A DNA stretch of 12,336 nucleotides from Candidatus Omnitrophota bacterium. Its GTDB lineage: Bacteria; Omnitrophota; Gorgyraeia; Gygaellales; Profunditerraquicolaceae. The notes below the pieces were generated by a model, which saw only the letters and a program-made list of their open reading frames with translations, had not been told where the DNA came from and did no database searches. This document shows, piece by piece, positions 5,660 through 12,336 of the stretch. The stretch spans positions 1 through 12,336 of the forward strand of contig JAGOIJ010000040.1 of NCBI GenBank assembly GCA_017995695.1, in the 5' to 3' direction. Every line of letters begins with the position of its first letter. Within the stretch, counting starts at the first letter, position 1. The position numbers and the translations under genes were made by a program.

Positions 5660-6067
5660 ATGGTCAATGTGGCAAAGGAAAAATCATTGCAGGAAATAAT
5701 GGCGCGTCTAGGCGTTCGCGAAGAGGATATTGTTGAGAGGTTTATCCGCGCGCAGGGCCCAGGCGGGCAGAATGTCAATAAGGTTTCCACATGCGTGCAC
5801 GTGCGTCATCTCCCAACGGGAATTGAAGTGAAGTGCCAGCAGGAGCGTTCACAGGCTCAAAATCGATATCGCGCCCGGCAACTTTTGCTTAAAAAGATTG
5901 AGAACGCAATTCTGGGAAAACTCTCATCCGAGCAACAACGTATTGAGAAGATCCGCCGTCAGAAGCGAAAAAGGTCGCGACGGGCAAAATTAAAGATTCT
6001 CGCATCAAAGCGTCGTCGTGCAGCAAAGAAATCTCTGCGCGCGCGAGTGCAGGAAACCGACGAATGA
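5660..6067 (+). CDS. RF-1 domain (GGQ) peptidyl-tRNA hydrolase, ribosome-rescue type
   Basis: 135 aa. Residues 25-80 form the catalytic domain of class I release factors: RAQGPGGQNVNKVST carries GGQ at 35-37, followed by HLPTGIEVKCQQERSQAQNR, close to RF1/RF2 domain 3. The stop-codon-reading domains are absent, so it cannot act as a normal release factor. Residues 98-128 are an extended Arg/Lys-rich tail (KRKRSRRAKLK and SKRRRAAKK). ArfB and mitochondrial MTRFR/C12orf65 have the same plan: the tail enters the empty mRNA channel or binds rRNA while GGQ hydrolyses stalled peptidyl-tRNA. The sequence around GGQ is nearer to RF1/2 than to E. coli ArfB, so I give no symbol. It is the last gene of the operon, followed by a strong terminator. 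Coupling with the Smr-like gene suggests stalled-ribosome rescue. Confidence 0.88.
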   Translation: MVNVAKEKSLQEIMARLGVREEDIVERFIRAQGPGGQNVNKVSTCVHVRHLPTGIEVKCQQERSQAQNRYRARQLLLKKIENAILGKLSSEQQRIEKIRRQKRKRSRRAKLKILASKRRRAAKKSLRARVQETDE

Positions 6068-6094
6068 ATTAAACGGTAGAGGGCGTTTTTTATT

Positions 6095-6123
6095 ACCCGT
6101 AACGATCTCGTTACGGGTTTTTT
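6095..6123 (+). terminator. Intrinsic terminator of the RRM-Smr-GGQ operon
   Basis: ACCCGTAACG (6095-6104) pairs perfectly with CGTTACGGGT (6109-6118) around a four-base loop, followed by six T residues. It lies 27 bases after the GGQ gene stop. Confidence 0.95.
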
Positions 6124-6135
6124 AGTTTTTTTCGG

Positions 6136-6164
6136 TTGTAAAAATTAACGAAGGAAGGTAAAAT
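6136..6164 (+). promoter_or_regulatory. Possible promoter of the 236-aa gene
   Basis: TTGTAA (6136-6141) and TAAAAT (6159-6164) have a 17-base spacer. The predicted transcription start would fall at about 6171, on the ATG itself, giving a leaderless mRNA. An AAGGAAGG (6151-6158) lies in the same stretch, 12 bases from the ATG, so the two readings compete. Confidence 0.35.
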
Positions 6165-6170
6165 ATTGCC

Positions 6171-6881
6171 ATGAATCTAATCGATTTTGGTTTTCAAAAT
6201 TCAAATCTTTTTCAGCACATGCCATTGTTTGATGAGATTGCATACGTTGGGCACAATGAGGAAAAGGTGCGTCAATATCAAGCCGTGCGCGAAGGCCAGA
6301 TTTGTAAGATTCTGGCATTGAATTTTATACGCAATGATGAAAAGATTCTTTGGGATGCAGTTGAGGATTTTGTTAAACGCAGCACCATCGATGCTGTGCC
6401 AAGCGTGCGCGGAGTGTATATCTTTGACCTGTTGACGATTGATATACACAAAGAGATCAAAACATTTAAGCATTCCGAGTTTACTACGGTGATTATTAAC
6501 ACGGCTAGCAGATTGAAGCCCGGGCAGACCAAGATGGTGAAGTATTCTTCTGCCTACGCGCTCATTCTTAAGACACTCGCCGAAGATTGGGGGAAGATTA
6601 CCTTTAAGACAGCGGTGAATGTTTTTAAAGATAAGGCGGATTATTTAGACCTGTTGATCAAGCAGCTTCTAAGTGGTTTTATATTTCCTCGTGAGCCACT
6701 GGTTATTTTATTGAATGATCTTAGCCAAAATCCTGTTTTTGATCAACACAATGAAACCCAACAGGCGCGGCTGAAAAAAGTAATCGCCAGCCTAATTCCT
6801 AATTCCATAGAATTTATCCCTGAGGTTTATATCCAGGATAAGTTTGGCGCGCGAGAGCTTCTTTCGGGCTCAAGGCTTTAG
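6171..6881 (+). CDS. Uncharacterised soluble protein (236 aa)
   Basis: Family not recognised. No signal peptide, TM segment or Cys pair is visible. The sequence looks like a mixed alpha/beta globular protein, with hydrophobic strands (GVYIFDLLTIDI, TVIINTA, FIFPREPLVILLNDL) between charged helices. The C-terminal third holds a long helix-like region ending near RLKKVIASLIP. Intact length and even codon use over 711 bases support a real gene. It is separated from the persulfide dioxygenase-rhodanese fusion by 24 bases that carry only that gene's ribosome binding site, so the two probably share a transcript. A DNA- or partner-binding role is possible, but nothing in the sequence specifies it. 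The first ATG is used; a later Met at residue 17 (about 6219) is an alternative start. Confidence 0.7.
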   Translation: MNLIDFGFQNSNLFQHMPLFDEIAYVGHNEEKVRQYQAVREGQICKILALNFIRNDEKILWDAVEDFVKRSTIDAVPSVRGVYIFDLLTIDIHKEIKTFKHSEFTTVIINTASRLKPGQTKMVKYSSAYALILKTLAEDWGKITFKTAVNVFKDKADYLDLLIKQLLSGFIFPREPLVILLNDLSQNPVFDQHNETQQARLKKVIASLIPNSIEFIPEVYIQDKFGARELLSGSRL

Positions 6882-6905
6882 TGAACGAAGAAAAGGAGTG
6901 AAGCG

Positions 6906-8129
6906 ATGATGAAGCAATTTAGTGCAGGAAGTTGTTTTTCGTATATCATTGGTTCTCAAAAAGAAGCGTTAATCGTTGACCCGCATATAAGCCTTTTTGA
7001 AGAATATAGTGATTTTCTCAAGCGCAATAACCTCAAGCTTAAGTTTATCGTGGATACCCACACGCACGCTGACCATTTTTCTCTGGCATCCGTGCTTAAG
7101 CAAAAGTTTGGCGCGCAGGTATTAATGCATGAAAAGGCGGTTTCAATCGTCGCGGATAGACGCTTAAAGGGTGATGACCAGATTCAGGTTGGTTCTATTA
7201 GTATCAAGGTTATGTATAGCCCGGGGCATACGGATGACGCGGTAAGTTTATTGGCAGAGGGCCGGATTTTAACGGGCGACGTCCTGTTGATTGGTAGCGT
7301 CGGGCGCACGGACTTTCAGAATGGTTCTCCTGAATCGATGTTTGATACGCTGCAAAGGTTTAAGGCCTTGCCTGATGATACTATCGTGTTCCCGGGGCAT
7401 GATTACCACGAAAAACACTCATCAACACTTAAGCAGGAGAAGAGAGAGAACCCATTTTTAAAAGAAACTGATAAAGAAGCATTTGTCAAGAATATGCGCG
7501 CAAAAGTTATCCCTAAGCCGTTTAACATCGATAATATCGTTCGCGTCAATCAACGAGGAGAGGCTGCGGCGTTAACGATGGTGTTGCCGAAAGATGCCCA
7601 AGAGATGACGCAGAGGAATCCCCAGATAAAATTACTGGATGTGCGTTCTGCCTTGGAGTTTAGCCAAGTGCACATTAAAGATTCAATCAATATTCCTATA
7701 GATATGCTTGGCGCTAAGCTTGATGATTTAAGCCGCTCCCATCAAGGGTATATTGTGTTGTGCCGCACAGGCAACCGCTCGCCTATGGCTGCGGATATGT
7801 TACTTCAGGCGGGCATCCAGGGAGTAATGGTGATGTCTGGAGGCATGACCCGTTGGCAGAAAGAAGGGTTGCCGGTTATTAAAGGAGAAGGCGGGGTGTC
7901 GTTAGAGCGTCAGGTGCGTATCATCGCCGGAAGCTTAGTGCTGCTAGGCATAGTTTTATCGTGGTTGCTTCACTGGGCTTTTATTTTTGTTTCTCTTTTT
8001 GTGAGCTGCGGGCTCATCTTAGCAGGCTTAACCGATAATTGTCTGATGGCGACGTTGTTAATGAAATTACCATATAACAAGAAATTATATAAAACAAAAC
8101 TTGGCGGCGGCACCTGCGCCATGGGGTAA
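6906..8129 (+). CDS. Persulfide dioxygenase-like MBL, rhodanese and YgaP-type membrane fusion
   Basis: 407 aa, three modules. Residues 1-175: metallo-beta-lactamase fold with THTHADH (51-57), PGHTDD (H108), TGD (D125) and PGHDYH (H165), the ligand set and GRTDF block typical of ETHE1-type persulfide dioxygenases, which oxidise glutathione persulfide to sulfite with a mononuclear iron. Residues 238-325: rhodanese with the active loop CRTGNR (Cys286) and LLDVR and GGMTRW blocks. Residues 332-391: SLERQVRI followed by two hydrophobic segments (about 337-355 and 357-374) and a GLTDNCLMATLLMKLPYN signature, as in DUF2892/YgaP tails; this anchors the protein in the inner membrane. Rhodanese plus dioxygenase fusions are known; the added membrane anchor is less usual. 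The start is set by GGAG (6895-6898), 7 bases from ATG 6906. It lies between an unknown gene and a cupin, with short gaps. The role is sulfane sulfur or persulfide detoxification. Confidence 0.88.
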   Translation: MMKQFSAGSCFSYIIGSQKEALIVDPHISLFEEYSDFLKRNNLKLKFIVDTHTHADHFSLASVLKQKFGAQVLMHEKAVSIVADRRLKGDDQIQVGSISIKVMYSPGHTDDAVSLLAEGRILTGDVLLIGSVGRTDFQNGSPESMFDTLQRFKALPDDTIVFPGHDYHEKHSSTLKQEKRENPFLKETDKEAFVKNMRAKVIPKPFNIDNIVRVNQRGEAAALTMVLPKDAQEMTQRNPQIKLLDVRSALEFSQVHIKDSINIPIDMLGAKLDDLSRSHQGYIVLCRTGNRSPMAADMLLQAGIQGVMVMSGGMTRWQKEGLPVIKGEGGVSLERQVRIIAGSLVLLGIVLSWLLHWAFIFVSLFVSCGLILAGLTDNCLMATLLMKLPYNKKLYKTKLGGGTCAMG

Positions 8130-8145
8130 GAGTAAGGTAGCGGAT

Positions 8146-8475
8146 ATGTCACGATTACGTTACGGGAATATTTATTTCAAGCTCCCGCGCGCGCAAGATA
8201 AAGAGATTGTTCAGGTAATTCTGAAGAATAAAAAGCTTCTTATTGAGCAGATTATCTCCGGCGGCCAGGCAACTGAAAAAGGAGCATGGCTTAAGAGTAC
8301 GCAGGATGAGTGGGTGTTAGTGTTGCAGGGGGTAGGTAAGTTAAGATTCCAAAGCAGTAGTCGATTGGTTACCTTAAGGACAGGAGATTATGTGTATATT
8401 CCTGCGCATGTCGCTCACCGTGTGGAATGGACGTCTAAGCGCAAGAAGACGCTATGGTTGGCCGTGCATTGCTAA
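8146..8475 (+). CDS. Small cupin-domain protein
   Basis: 109 aa from ATG 8146, with AAGG (about 8133-8136) upstream. A longer frame from 8101 overlaps the previous gene and adds a poor Ala/Pro N-terminus, so I reject it. The sequence follows a known single-cupin family: LIEQIISGGQATEKGAWLK, then EWVLVLQGVGKLRF (cupin strand motif 1), LRTGDYVYIPAHVAHRVEWT (motif 2, with His88 and His91) and the end TLWLAVHC. Motif 1 lacks the classical HxH, so the metal site is reduced, as is usual in this family. Substrate unknown. It starts 16 bases after the MBL-rhodanese fusion and is probably cotranscribed with it, which suggests a part in thiol or sulfur metabolism (inference). The next gene has its own promoter. 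Confidence 0.82.
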   Translation: MSRLRYGNIYFKLPRAQDKEIVQVILKNKKLLIEQIISGGQATEKGAWLKSTQDEWVLVLQGVGKLRFQSSSRLVTLRTGDYVYIPAHVAHRVEWTSKRKKTLWLAVHC

Positions 8476-8506
8476 CGGTTACATGAAAAGGTTATTTTTT
8501 TCCCTC

Positions 8507-8536
8507 TTGACATGGGGTAGGGGGGTATGGTATAAT
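8507..8536 (+). promoter_or_regulatory. csoR promoter with G-tract CsoR-type operator in the spacer
   Basis: A perfect TTGACA (8507-8512) and perfect TATAAT (8531-8536) have an 18-base spacer, and TGG precedes the -10. The spacer is almost entirely a GGGGTAGGGGGGTATGG tract. CsoR/RcnR-family operators are G-tracts flanked by TA steps, and GGGGGTATGG closely resembles the CsoR site of the B. subtilis copZA promoter. Repressor bound here would cover the promoter, so autoregulation is likely and copper would release the whole efflux operon. Confidence 0.75.
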
Positions 8537-8561
8537 TAAGTAAGAAAGAGGAGGTAATCCC

Positions 8562-8849
8562 ATGATGACACAATTTACTACGCACGAAGAGCAGCTCGCA
8601 TTTTTAAACAAGATTGAAGGCCAGATCCGCGGGGTGAAGAAGATGATAGAAGGCAAACGCTACTGCCCGGATATTATTACCCAGATCCATTCTATCATCG
8701 GCGCTCTGTACCGGGTAGAAAATGAGGTATTCAAGAAGCATGTTGAGGGTTGTGTCGTGCACGCCTTAAAGGGGCGCTCGGACGTTGAAAAGCAGAAAAA
8801 AATTGATGAGGTAGTTGCTTTGCTTGCAAGGTTCCGCAAAACAGCATAA
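8562..8849 (+). CDS. csoR: CsoR-family copper-sensing repressor
   Basis: 95 aa, usual CsoR length. The all-helical DUF156 core IEGQIRGVKKMIEGKRYCPDIITQIHSI is followed by ALYRVENEVFKKHVEGCV. The copper triad C-H-C is present as Cys35, His60 and Cys64 (Y34-C35 and H-x3-C), which separates CsoR from RcnR (which has His at the last position) and from FrmR. It is a cytoplasmic tetramer that binds G-tract operators and lets go on Cu(I) binding. GGAGG (about 8549-8555) sits before ATG 8562; ATG 8565 is an alternative. Its stop is one base before the next ATG, so it is the first gene of a coupled csoR-channel-adaptor-pump operon and probably represses its own promoter. Cu(I) rather than Ni/Co or formaldehyde is predicted. 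Confidence 0.93.
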   Translation: MMTQFTTHEEQLAFLNKIEGQIRGVKKMIEGKRYCPDIITQIHSIIGALYRVENEVFKKHVEGCVVHALKGRSDVEKQKKIDEVVALLARFRKTA

Positions 8850-8850
8850 T

Positions 8851-10107
8851 ATGTTAAAAACCGTACGTGTCGGAACGTTGATTATTGGTTTTGTGCTAAG
8901 TCTTACGAGCGTATTCGCTGATGATACGCTTTCGCTCACCTATCTTATCTCTGAAGCGCAAAAAAACAACCCGGAAATCTTGGCTGCGTTGAAGCGCTAT
9001 GAAGCAGCGAAGGCGCGTATACCGCAGGCCAAATCATTGGATGACCCAACGATCGGTTTCACTTTTGAAAAAATTCCCCGCGGCACTGTTAAGATTGGTC
9101 AGACTTCGCCCGAAGACAGGATGCTGACGTTTACGCAATTCCTGCCTTTTTTTGGTAAACTTTCCTTAAAGGGGAAGATCGCTTTGGTTGAATCCCAGAT
9201 GTTTGCAGCTGAATATAAAAGTAAGGAGCTAGAAGTTATCAATCAGGTTAAGAATGCGTACTACGCTTTATGGCTAAGCTATAAGGAGATTGCATTAAAC
9301 AATGAAAGCCTGGATTTGTTAGAGCGTATTGCAAAACTCGCAGAAACTAATTATGCATTGGGTGATATGAGGCAGGAGGAAGTTTACAAGATACATGCCG
9401 AAATCGCTCGTCTTAATACCGACCTTTTGAATTTACAGCAAGAGAAACTCGCGCTGCAAACCAAACTCAATACGTTATTAAATAGAGAGCCCGAAGCTGT
9501 TTTAGGTATTCCCGTTTTAGATGATGAAGGAATTGCGTTTAAAGAAGATGTTAAATCATTATACCAAGCTACGTTGCTTAATCAGCCAGAGCTCATTATG
9601 TTTTCTTACGCGATTGAAAAAAATAAACATGCTAAATCCCTAGCGAAGAGAAGCTTTTTCCCAGATTTAATGGCTAGTATTGTGCAAAGGGGCATTACGT
9701 CTGGGACCATTGGCCCCTGGGATTTGATGCTTTCTTTTACGGTGCCACTTTGGTTTTGGACAAAGCAGCGCTATGAAGTAAGAGAAGCTATCGCAAATCT
9801 TGAGGAAGCAGAGGCTGCATATAAGGCGATGCAGAATAAAGCATTTGCAGAGGTTAAACAGTTATTCTCGGATATTCAAATTGAAAAAAACAATATTAAA
9901 GCATTTAAGACTAGCTTAATTCCCATTGTCGAGGGTTCAATTGCAAGTTCCTTGGCCAGTTTTCGTTCCGGTAAAGGTGATTTTATGATGCTATTAGATG
10001 CCCACCGGATGCTTATTGAAACTAAAATGAATTACTATAAGGCGTTAGTGGATTATAATAGGAATGTGGCAGATTTAGAGAGAGCAGTGGGTCTAGCGTT
10101 GCATTAA
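8851..10107 (+). CDS. TolC-like outer-membrane efflux protein (CusC role)
   Basis: 418 aa from ATG 8851, one base after the csoR stop; a longer frame from 8815 would lie inside csoR and lose the signal peptide. The N-terminus is a signal peptide (LKTVRVGTLIIGFVLSLTS, probable cleavage after VFA at residue 23). Two outer-membrane efflux repeats follow. The first starts LTYLISEAQKNNPEILAALKRYEAAKARIPQ and includes long coiled helices (about 110-205); the second is from about 235 to the end, with DLMASIVQRG, FTVPLWFWTK and VADLERAVG. It has no N-terminal lipobox Cys, unlike E. coli CusC, so it is not a lipoprotein. It forms the outer channel of the tripartite metal pump encoded by the next two genes. 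Separation from the adaptor is 15 bases, carrying that gene's ribosome binding site. Confidence 0.9.
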   Translation: MLKTVRVGTLIIGFVLSLTSVFADDTLSLTYLISEAQKNNPEILAALKRYEAAKARIPQAKSLDDPTIGFTFEKIPRGTVKIGQTSPEDRMLTFTQFLPFFGKLSLKGKIALVESQMFAAEYKSKELEVINQVKNAYYALWLSYKEIALNNESLDLLERIAKLAETNYALGDMRQEEVYKIHAEIARLNTDLLNLQQEKLALQTKLNTLLNREPEAVLGIPVLDDEGIAFKEDVKSLYQATLLNQPELIMFSYAIEKNKHAKSLAKRSFFPDLMASIVQRGITSGTIGPWDLMLSFTVPLWFWTKQRYEVREAIANLEEAEAAYKAMQNKAFAEVKQLFSDIQIEKNNIKAFKTSLIPIVEGSIASSLASFRSGKGDFMMLLDAHRMLIETKMNYYKALVDYNRNVADLERAVGLALH

Positions 10108-10122
10108 AAGGAGATGGTCAGA

Positions 10123-11238
10123 ATGAAAAAAGTGATCATGAGTATAGTCATTCTGGTTTTCGCACTATTGACTATAGAATTTAGACTATCGACCAGTTAT
10201 GCGCAGCATGAGGGTCATACGAAGCAAGCTTCTCCCAAGGCATTGTATTATTGCCCGATGCATCCTACCTATACTTCTGATAGGGCAGGTGATTGTCCTA
10301 TCTGTAATATGAGGTTGGTAAAGAAAGAAGAGAATCGGGCTGAGGAAACCAGAATACAGGAATTTGGAGATGAAGGTTTTTACATTAGCCCGCAGAAACA
10401 GCAGCTTATTGGCGTTAAAACAGATAGGGTAATCTTTAGGCCTTTAAGGAAAATAATTAGTACTGTGGGCAGGGTTGCGTTTGACCCGCAACTATACAAG
10501 GCGCAACAAGAATATATCGAAGCGCTCAAGACCCAAGAATCTCTCAAGGAGTCTGGGCAAGAGGCAGTTATGCAGAGGGCTGAAGCGTTGGTTGAGGCCG
10601 CAGGGTTAAAATTGAAATTACAAGGTTTAGATAGTAAACAGATCGATGAATTGGCGCAAAAGCGGGAAAATGACCAGTCGTTACTTATCTCTTCGGCGGA
10701 GTCTGATTCTGCGTGGGTCTATGCTACGATTTACGAGTATGAATTTGAATGGATAAAAATTGGTCAAGAAGCGCGGATCACCACTAGTGCTTATCCGGCC
10801 AAGGAATTCAAAGGCACCATTGTGGCCATTGATCCTGTGTTTGATGCGATGACCAGATCAGTGCGCGCAAGAATTAAGGTGGATAATCAAGATAGTTTGT
10901 TAAAGCCCGATATGTATGTTGATGTGCAGTTATCTTCTGACTTGGGAGCATCTCTGGCAGTATCGAAAGAAGCGATTATGGATTCAGGCGTAAGAAAGAT
11001 AGTTTTTCTCTCCCAGGGTGAGGGTTACATCAGGCCGGTTGAGATTAAAACCGGAGTTTCAACTGATGAATATGTTCAAGTGGCAGATGGCCTTAAGGAA
11101 GGCGATTTGGTGGTTATCTCGGGGAATTTTCTTATTGATTCTGAAAGTAAACTTAAAAGCGCCCTGGAAGGCACAAGTTATAAGCCAGGGGGCGATGGTT
11201 TGGTTTCCGAAAGCCAAAGCCATCAACATGGACAGTAA
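10123..11238 (+). CDS. cusB: CusB-like periplasmic adaptor with heavy-metal-binding domain, no clear lipoyl domain
   Basis: 371 aa. AAGGAG (10108-10113) is 9 bases from ATG 10123 but touches ATG 10114, so 10123 is the start. A hydrophobic signal segment (3-20) is followed by a His-rich patch (QHEGHTK) and a heavy-metal-binding domain, YYCPMHP to DCPICNMRLV (42-65), with Cys44, Met46, His47, Cys58, Cys61 and Met63. The adaptor core follows: VGRVAFDPQLYKAQQEYIEAL (115-135), a short helical part to about 185, SDSAWVYATIYEYEFEWIKIGQEARI (194-219), beta-barrel and membrane-proximal regions with MYVDV (264-268), and a His-containing end (SHQHGQ). Typical CusB proteins have a lipoyl half domain (HTRxEGWIxKLYV...GQxV) before the helical hairpin and its partner after it; neither is visible here. 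It links the RND pump to the channel and passes Cu(I)/Ag(I) to the pump. Confidence 0.88.
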   Translation: MKKVIMSIVILVFALLTIEFRLSTSYAQHEGHTKQASPKALYYCPMHPTYTSDRAGDCPICNMRLVKKEENRAEETRIQEFGDEGFYISPQKQQLIGVKTDRVIFRPLRKIISTVGRVAFDPQLYKAQQEYIEALKTQESLKESGQEAVMQRAEALVEAAGLKLKLQGLDSKQIDELAQKRENDQSLLISSAESDSAWVYATIYEYEFEWIKIGQEARITTSAYPAKEFKGTIVAIDPVFDAMTRSVRARIKVDNQDSLLKPDMYVDVQLSSDLGASLAVSKEAIMDSGVRKIVFLSQGEGYIRPVEIKTGVSTDEYVQVADGLKEGDLVVISGNFLIDSESKLKSALEGTSYKPGGDGLVSESQSHQHGQ

Positions 11239-11256
11239 TATAGGTAAGGATGCAGG

Positions 11257-12336
11257 ATGAGAACATTAATAGAAAAAATAATTGAGTTTTGTGCTAAGAA
11301 TAAGTTTATTGTTTTTGTCCTCGTGGGCGTGGCTACGTTAGGGGGGTATGTGGCCTTGCGCAACCTTCCCTTGGATGCGCTGCCTGATCTTTCCGATACC
11401 CAGGTTATCGTGTATTCGCGCTGGGATCGTTCTCCGGATATCATTGAAGATCAGTTGACCTATCCGATTGTTACCTCATTATTGGGAGCTCCCAAGGTGA
11501 AGGCAATCAGGGGATTCTCTGATTTTGGCTATTCTTATGTGTATGTTATATTTGAGGACGGTACTGACATTTACTGGGCCCGTACTCGAACGTTGGAATA
11601 TCTTTCCAAGATTATCCCTCGTCTTCCTGAAGGAGTACGCACGGAGTTGGGCCCTGATGCCACGGGAGTAGGATGGGTGTTTCAATATGCCCTGGTGGAT
11701 GAGAGCGGGAAAAATTCGCTGGCAGATTTGAGAACGTTCCAGGACTGGTATTTGCGTTATCAAATACAGAGTGTTCCGGGAGTTGCCGAGGTTGCGCCTA
11801 TAGGAGGGTTTGTCAGGCAGTATCAGGTTAATATTGAGCCGAATAAGTTGCTGGCGTATAACATCCCCATCACTACTATTGTTGAGGCGATACGCAAAGG
11901 AAATAATGATGTCGGCGGCAGGTTGTTGGAGTTAAGCGGTGCAGAATATATGGTGCGCGGCAGAGGTTACGCCCGCTCGGTAAAAGATATTGAGAATATT
12001 GTGCTGGGGACTGATCAAAAGTCCGGAACGCCCATATTGGTGAGAAATATAGGTAAGGTTGCCCTAGGGCCGGATATACGCAGGGGCGTGGCAGACCTTG
12101 ATGGCAAGGGCGATGTAGTCGGTGGCATTGTGGTCATGCGTCATGGGGAGAGCGCGTTACGCGTTATTGATAGAGTCAAAGAAAAAATAAAAGAAATAGA
12201 ACCGAGCCTTCCTGAAGGAGTTAAAGTTGTAACAACGTATGATCGCACTGAACTCATCAATATATCCATTGAAACCATTAATGAAGTATTGATTGAGGAT
12301 TTCTTGATCGTAGCGGCAATGATCATCTTTTTCCTG
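11257..12336 (+). CDS. cusA: CusA-like heavy-metal RND efflux pump, N-terminal part
   Basis: 360 residues are visible; the gene has no stop before the window end. ATG 11257 follows AAGGA (11246-11250) by 6 bases and lies 18 bases after the adaptor stop. Residues 1-37 include TM1 (about 17-34). The porter blocks LPLDALPDLSDTQVIVYSRW (37-56), EDQLTYPIVTSLLGAP (64-79), RGFSDFGYSYVYVIFEDGTD (85-104) and YWARTRTLEYL (106-116) are diagnostic of heavy-metal RND pumps. GVAEVAPIGGFVRQYQV and VVGGIVVMRHGESA are further porter and pore regions. The visible part ends in TM2 (FLIVAAMIIFFL). The metal-binding methionines of CusA lie beyond the window, so Cu/Ag specificity rests on the CsoR gene and the adaptor's HMBD. 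It is inner-membrane, proton-driven. Confidence 0.93.
   Translation, partial: MRTLIEKIIEFCAKNKFIVFVLVGVATLGGYVALRNLPLDALPDLSDTQVIVYSRWDRSPDIIEDQLTYPIVTSLLGAPKVKAIRGFSDFGYSYVYVIFEDGTDIYWARTRTLEYLSKIIPRLPEGVRTELGPDATGVGWVFQYALVDESGKNSLADLRTFQDWYLRYQIQSVPGVAEVAPIGGFVRQYQVNIEPNKLLAYNIPITTIVEAIRKGNNDVGGRLLELSGAEYMVRGRGYARSVKDIENIVLGTDQKSGTPILVRNIGKVALGPDIRRGVADLDGKGDVVGGIVVMRHGESALRVIDRVKEKIKEIEPSLPEGVKVVTTYDRTELINISIETINEVLIEDFLIVAAMIIFFL

Noticed and set aside
8101..8145. N-terminal extension of the cupin protein
   Set aside because: It overlaps the end of the MBL-rhodanese gene and has Ala/Pro composition unlike the family; ATG 8146 fits better.
8476..8506. Possible terminator after the cupin gene (T7 run)
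   Set aside because: Only a very weak TAAC/GTTA pairing precedes the T-run; no stable stem is visible.
8815..8850. N-terminal extension of the TolC-like protein
   Set aside because: It lies within csoR and would bury the signal peptide; ATG 8851 gives a proper signal sequence.
1..12336. Insertion sequences, CRISPR arrays, tRNA or rRNA genes
   Set aside because: None were seen: no transposase motifs, no regularly spaced direct repeats outside the coding decapeptide repeat, and no cloverleaf or rRNA signatures.

Overview
All genes in this window lie on the + strand. The set suggests a diderm, probably anaerobic or fermentative bacterium of an uncultured lineage. Candidatus Omnitrophota is my best guess, from three things: the end of a giant DUF2229-type CoA-dehydratase activase, a tiny CxxC-x17-CxxC zinc ribbon, and a Cus-type tripartite efflux operon that requires an outer membrane. 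This placement is inferred from recalled family distributions and was not tested.

Region 1 (1-3543): the 3' part of the giant activase gene, then a strong consensus promoter in front of a small DUF6132-like membrane protein gene broken by a one-base frameshift. Two small genes follow: a three-TM protein with an N-terminal Cys cluster, and a 52-residue basic coiled protein.

Region 2 (3544-4487): a 53-aa zinc ribbon with a roughly 160-nt leader, then tandem sigma70-type promoters, then a cold-shock protein with a 210-nt leader. That leader can fold into a multibranched RNA closed by a perfect 9-bp helix, and it contains a terminator-like hairpin with a U6 tract. A strong intrinsic terminator ends the csp gene. 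This leader RNA is the most interesting noncoding signal in the window.

Region 3 (4488-6123): a four-gene operon between two terminators. It encodes a 45-aa zinc ribbon, an RRM RNA-binding protein with six tandem decapeptide repeats and an SR-like tail, a small Smr-like protein, and a GGQ release-factor-domain protein with a basic tail. The genes overlap or nearly touch. The set reads as an RNA-binding and ribosome-rescue module.

Region 4 (6124-8475): an unrecognised 236-aa protein, a three-part fusion (persulfide-dioxygenase-like metallo-beta-lactamase fold, rhodanese, YgaP-type membrane segment) and a small cupin. This looks like a sulfur or persulfide handling operon.

Region 5 (8476-12336): a CsoR-led copper/silver efflux operon. 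The regulator's promoter has G-tracts between -35 and -10 that look like a CsoR operator. It is followed by an outer-membrane TolC-like channel, a CusB-like adaptor with an N-terminal heavy-metal-binding domain but apparently no lipoyl domain, and a CusA-like RND pump that runs off the window end.
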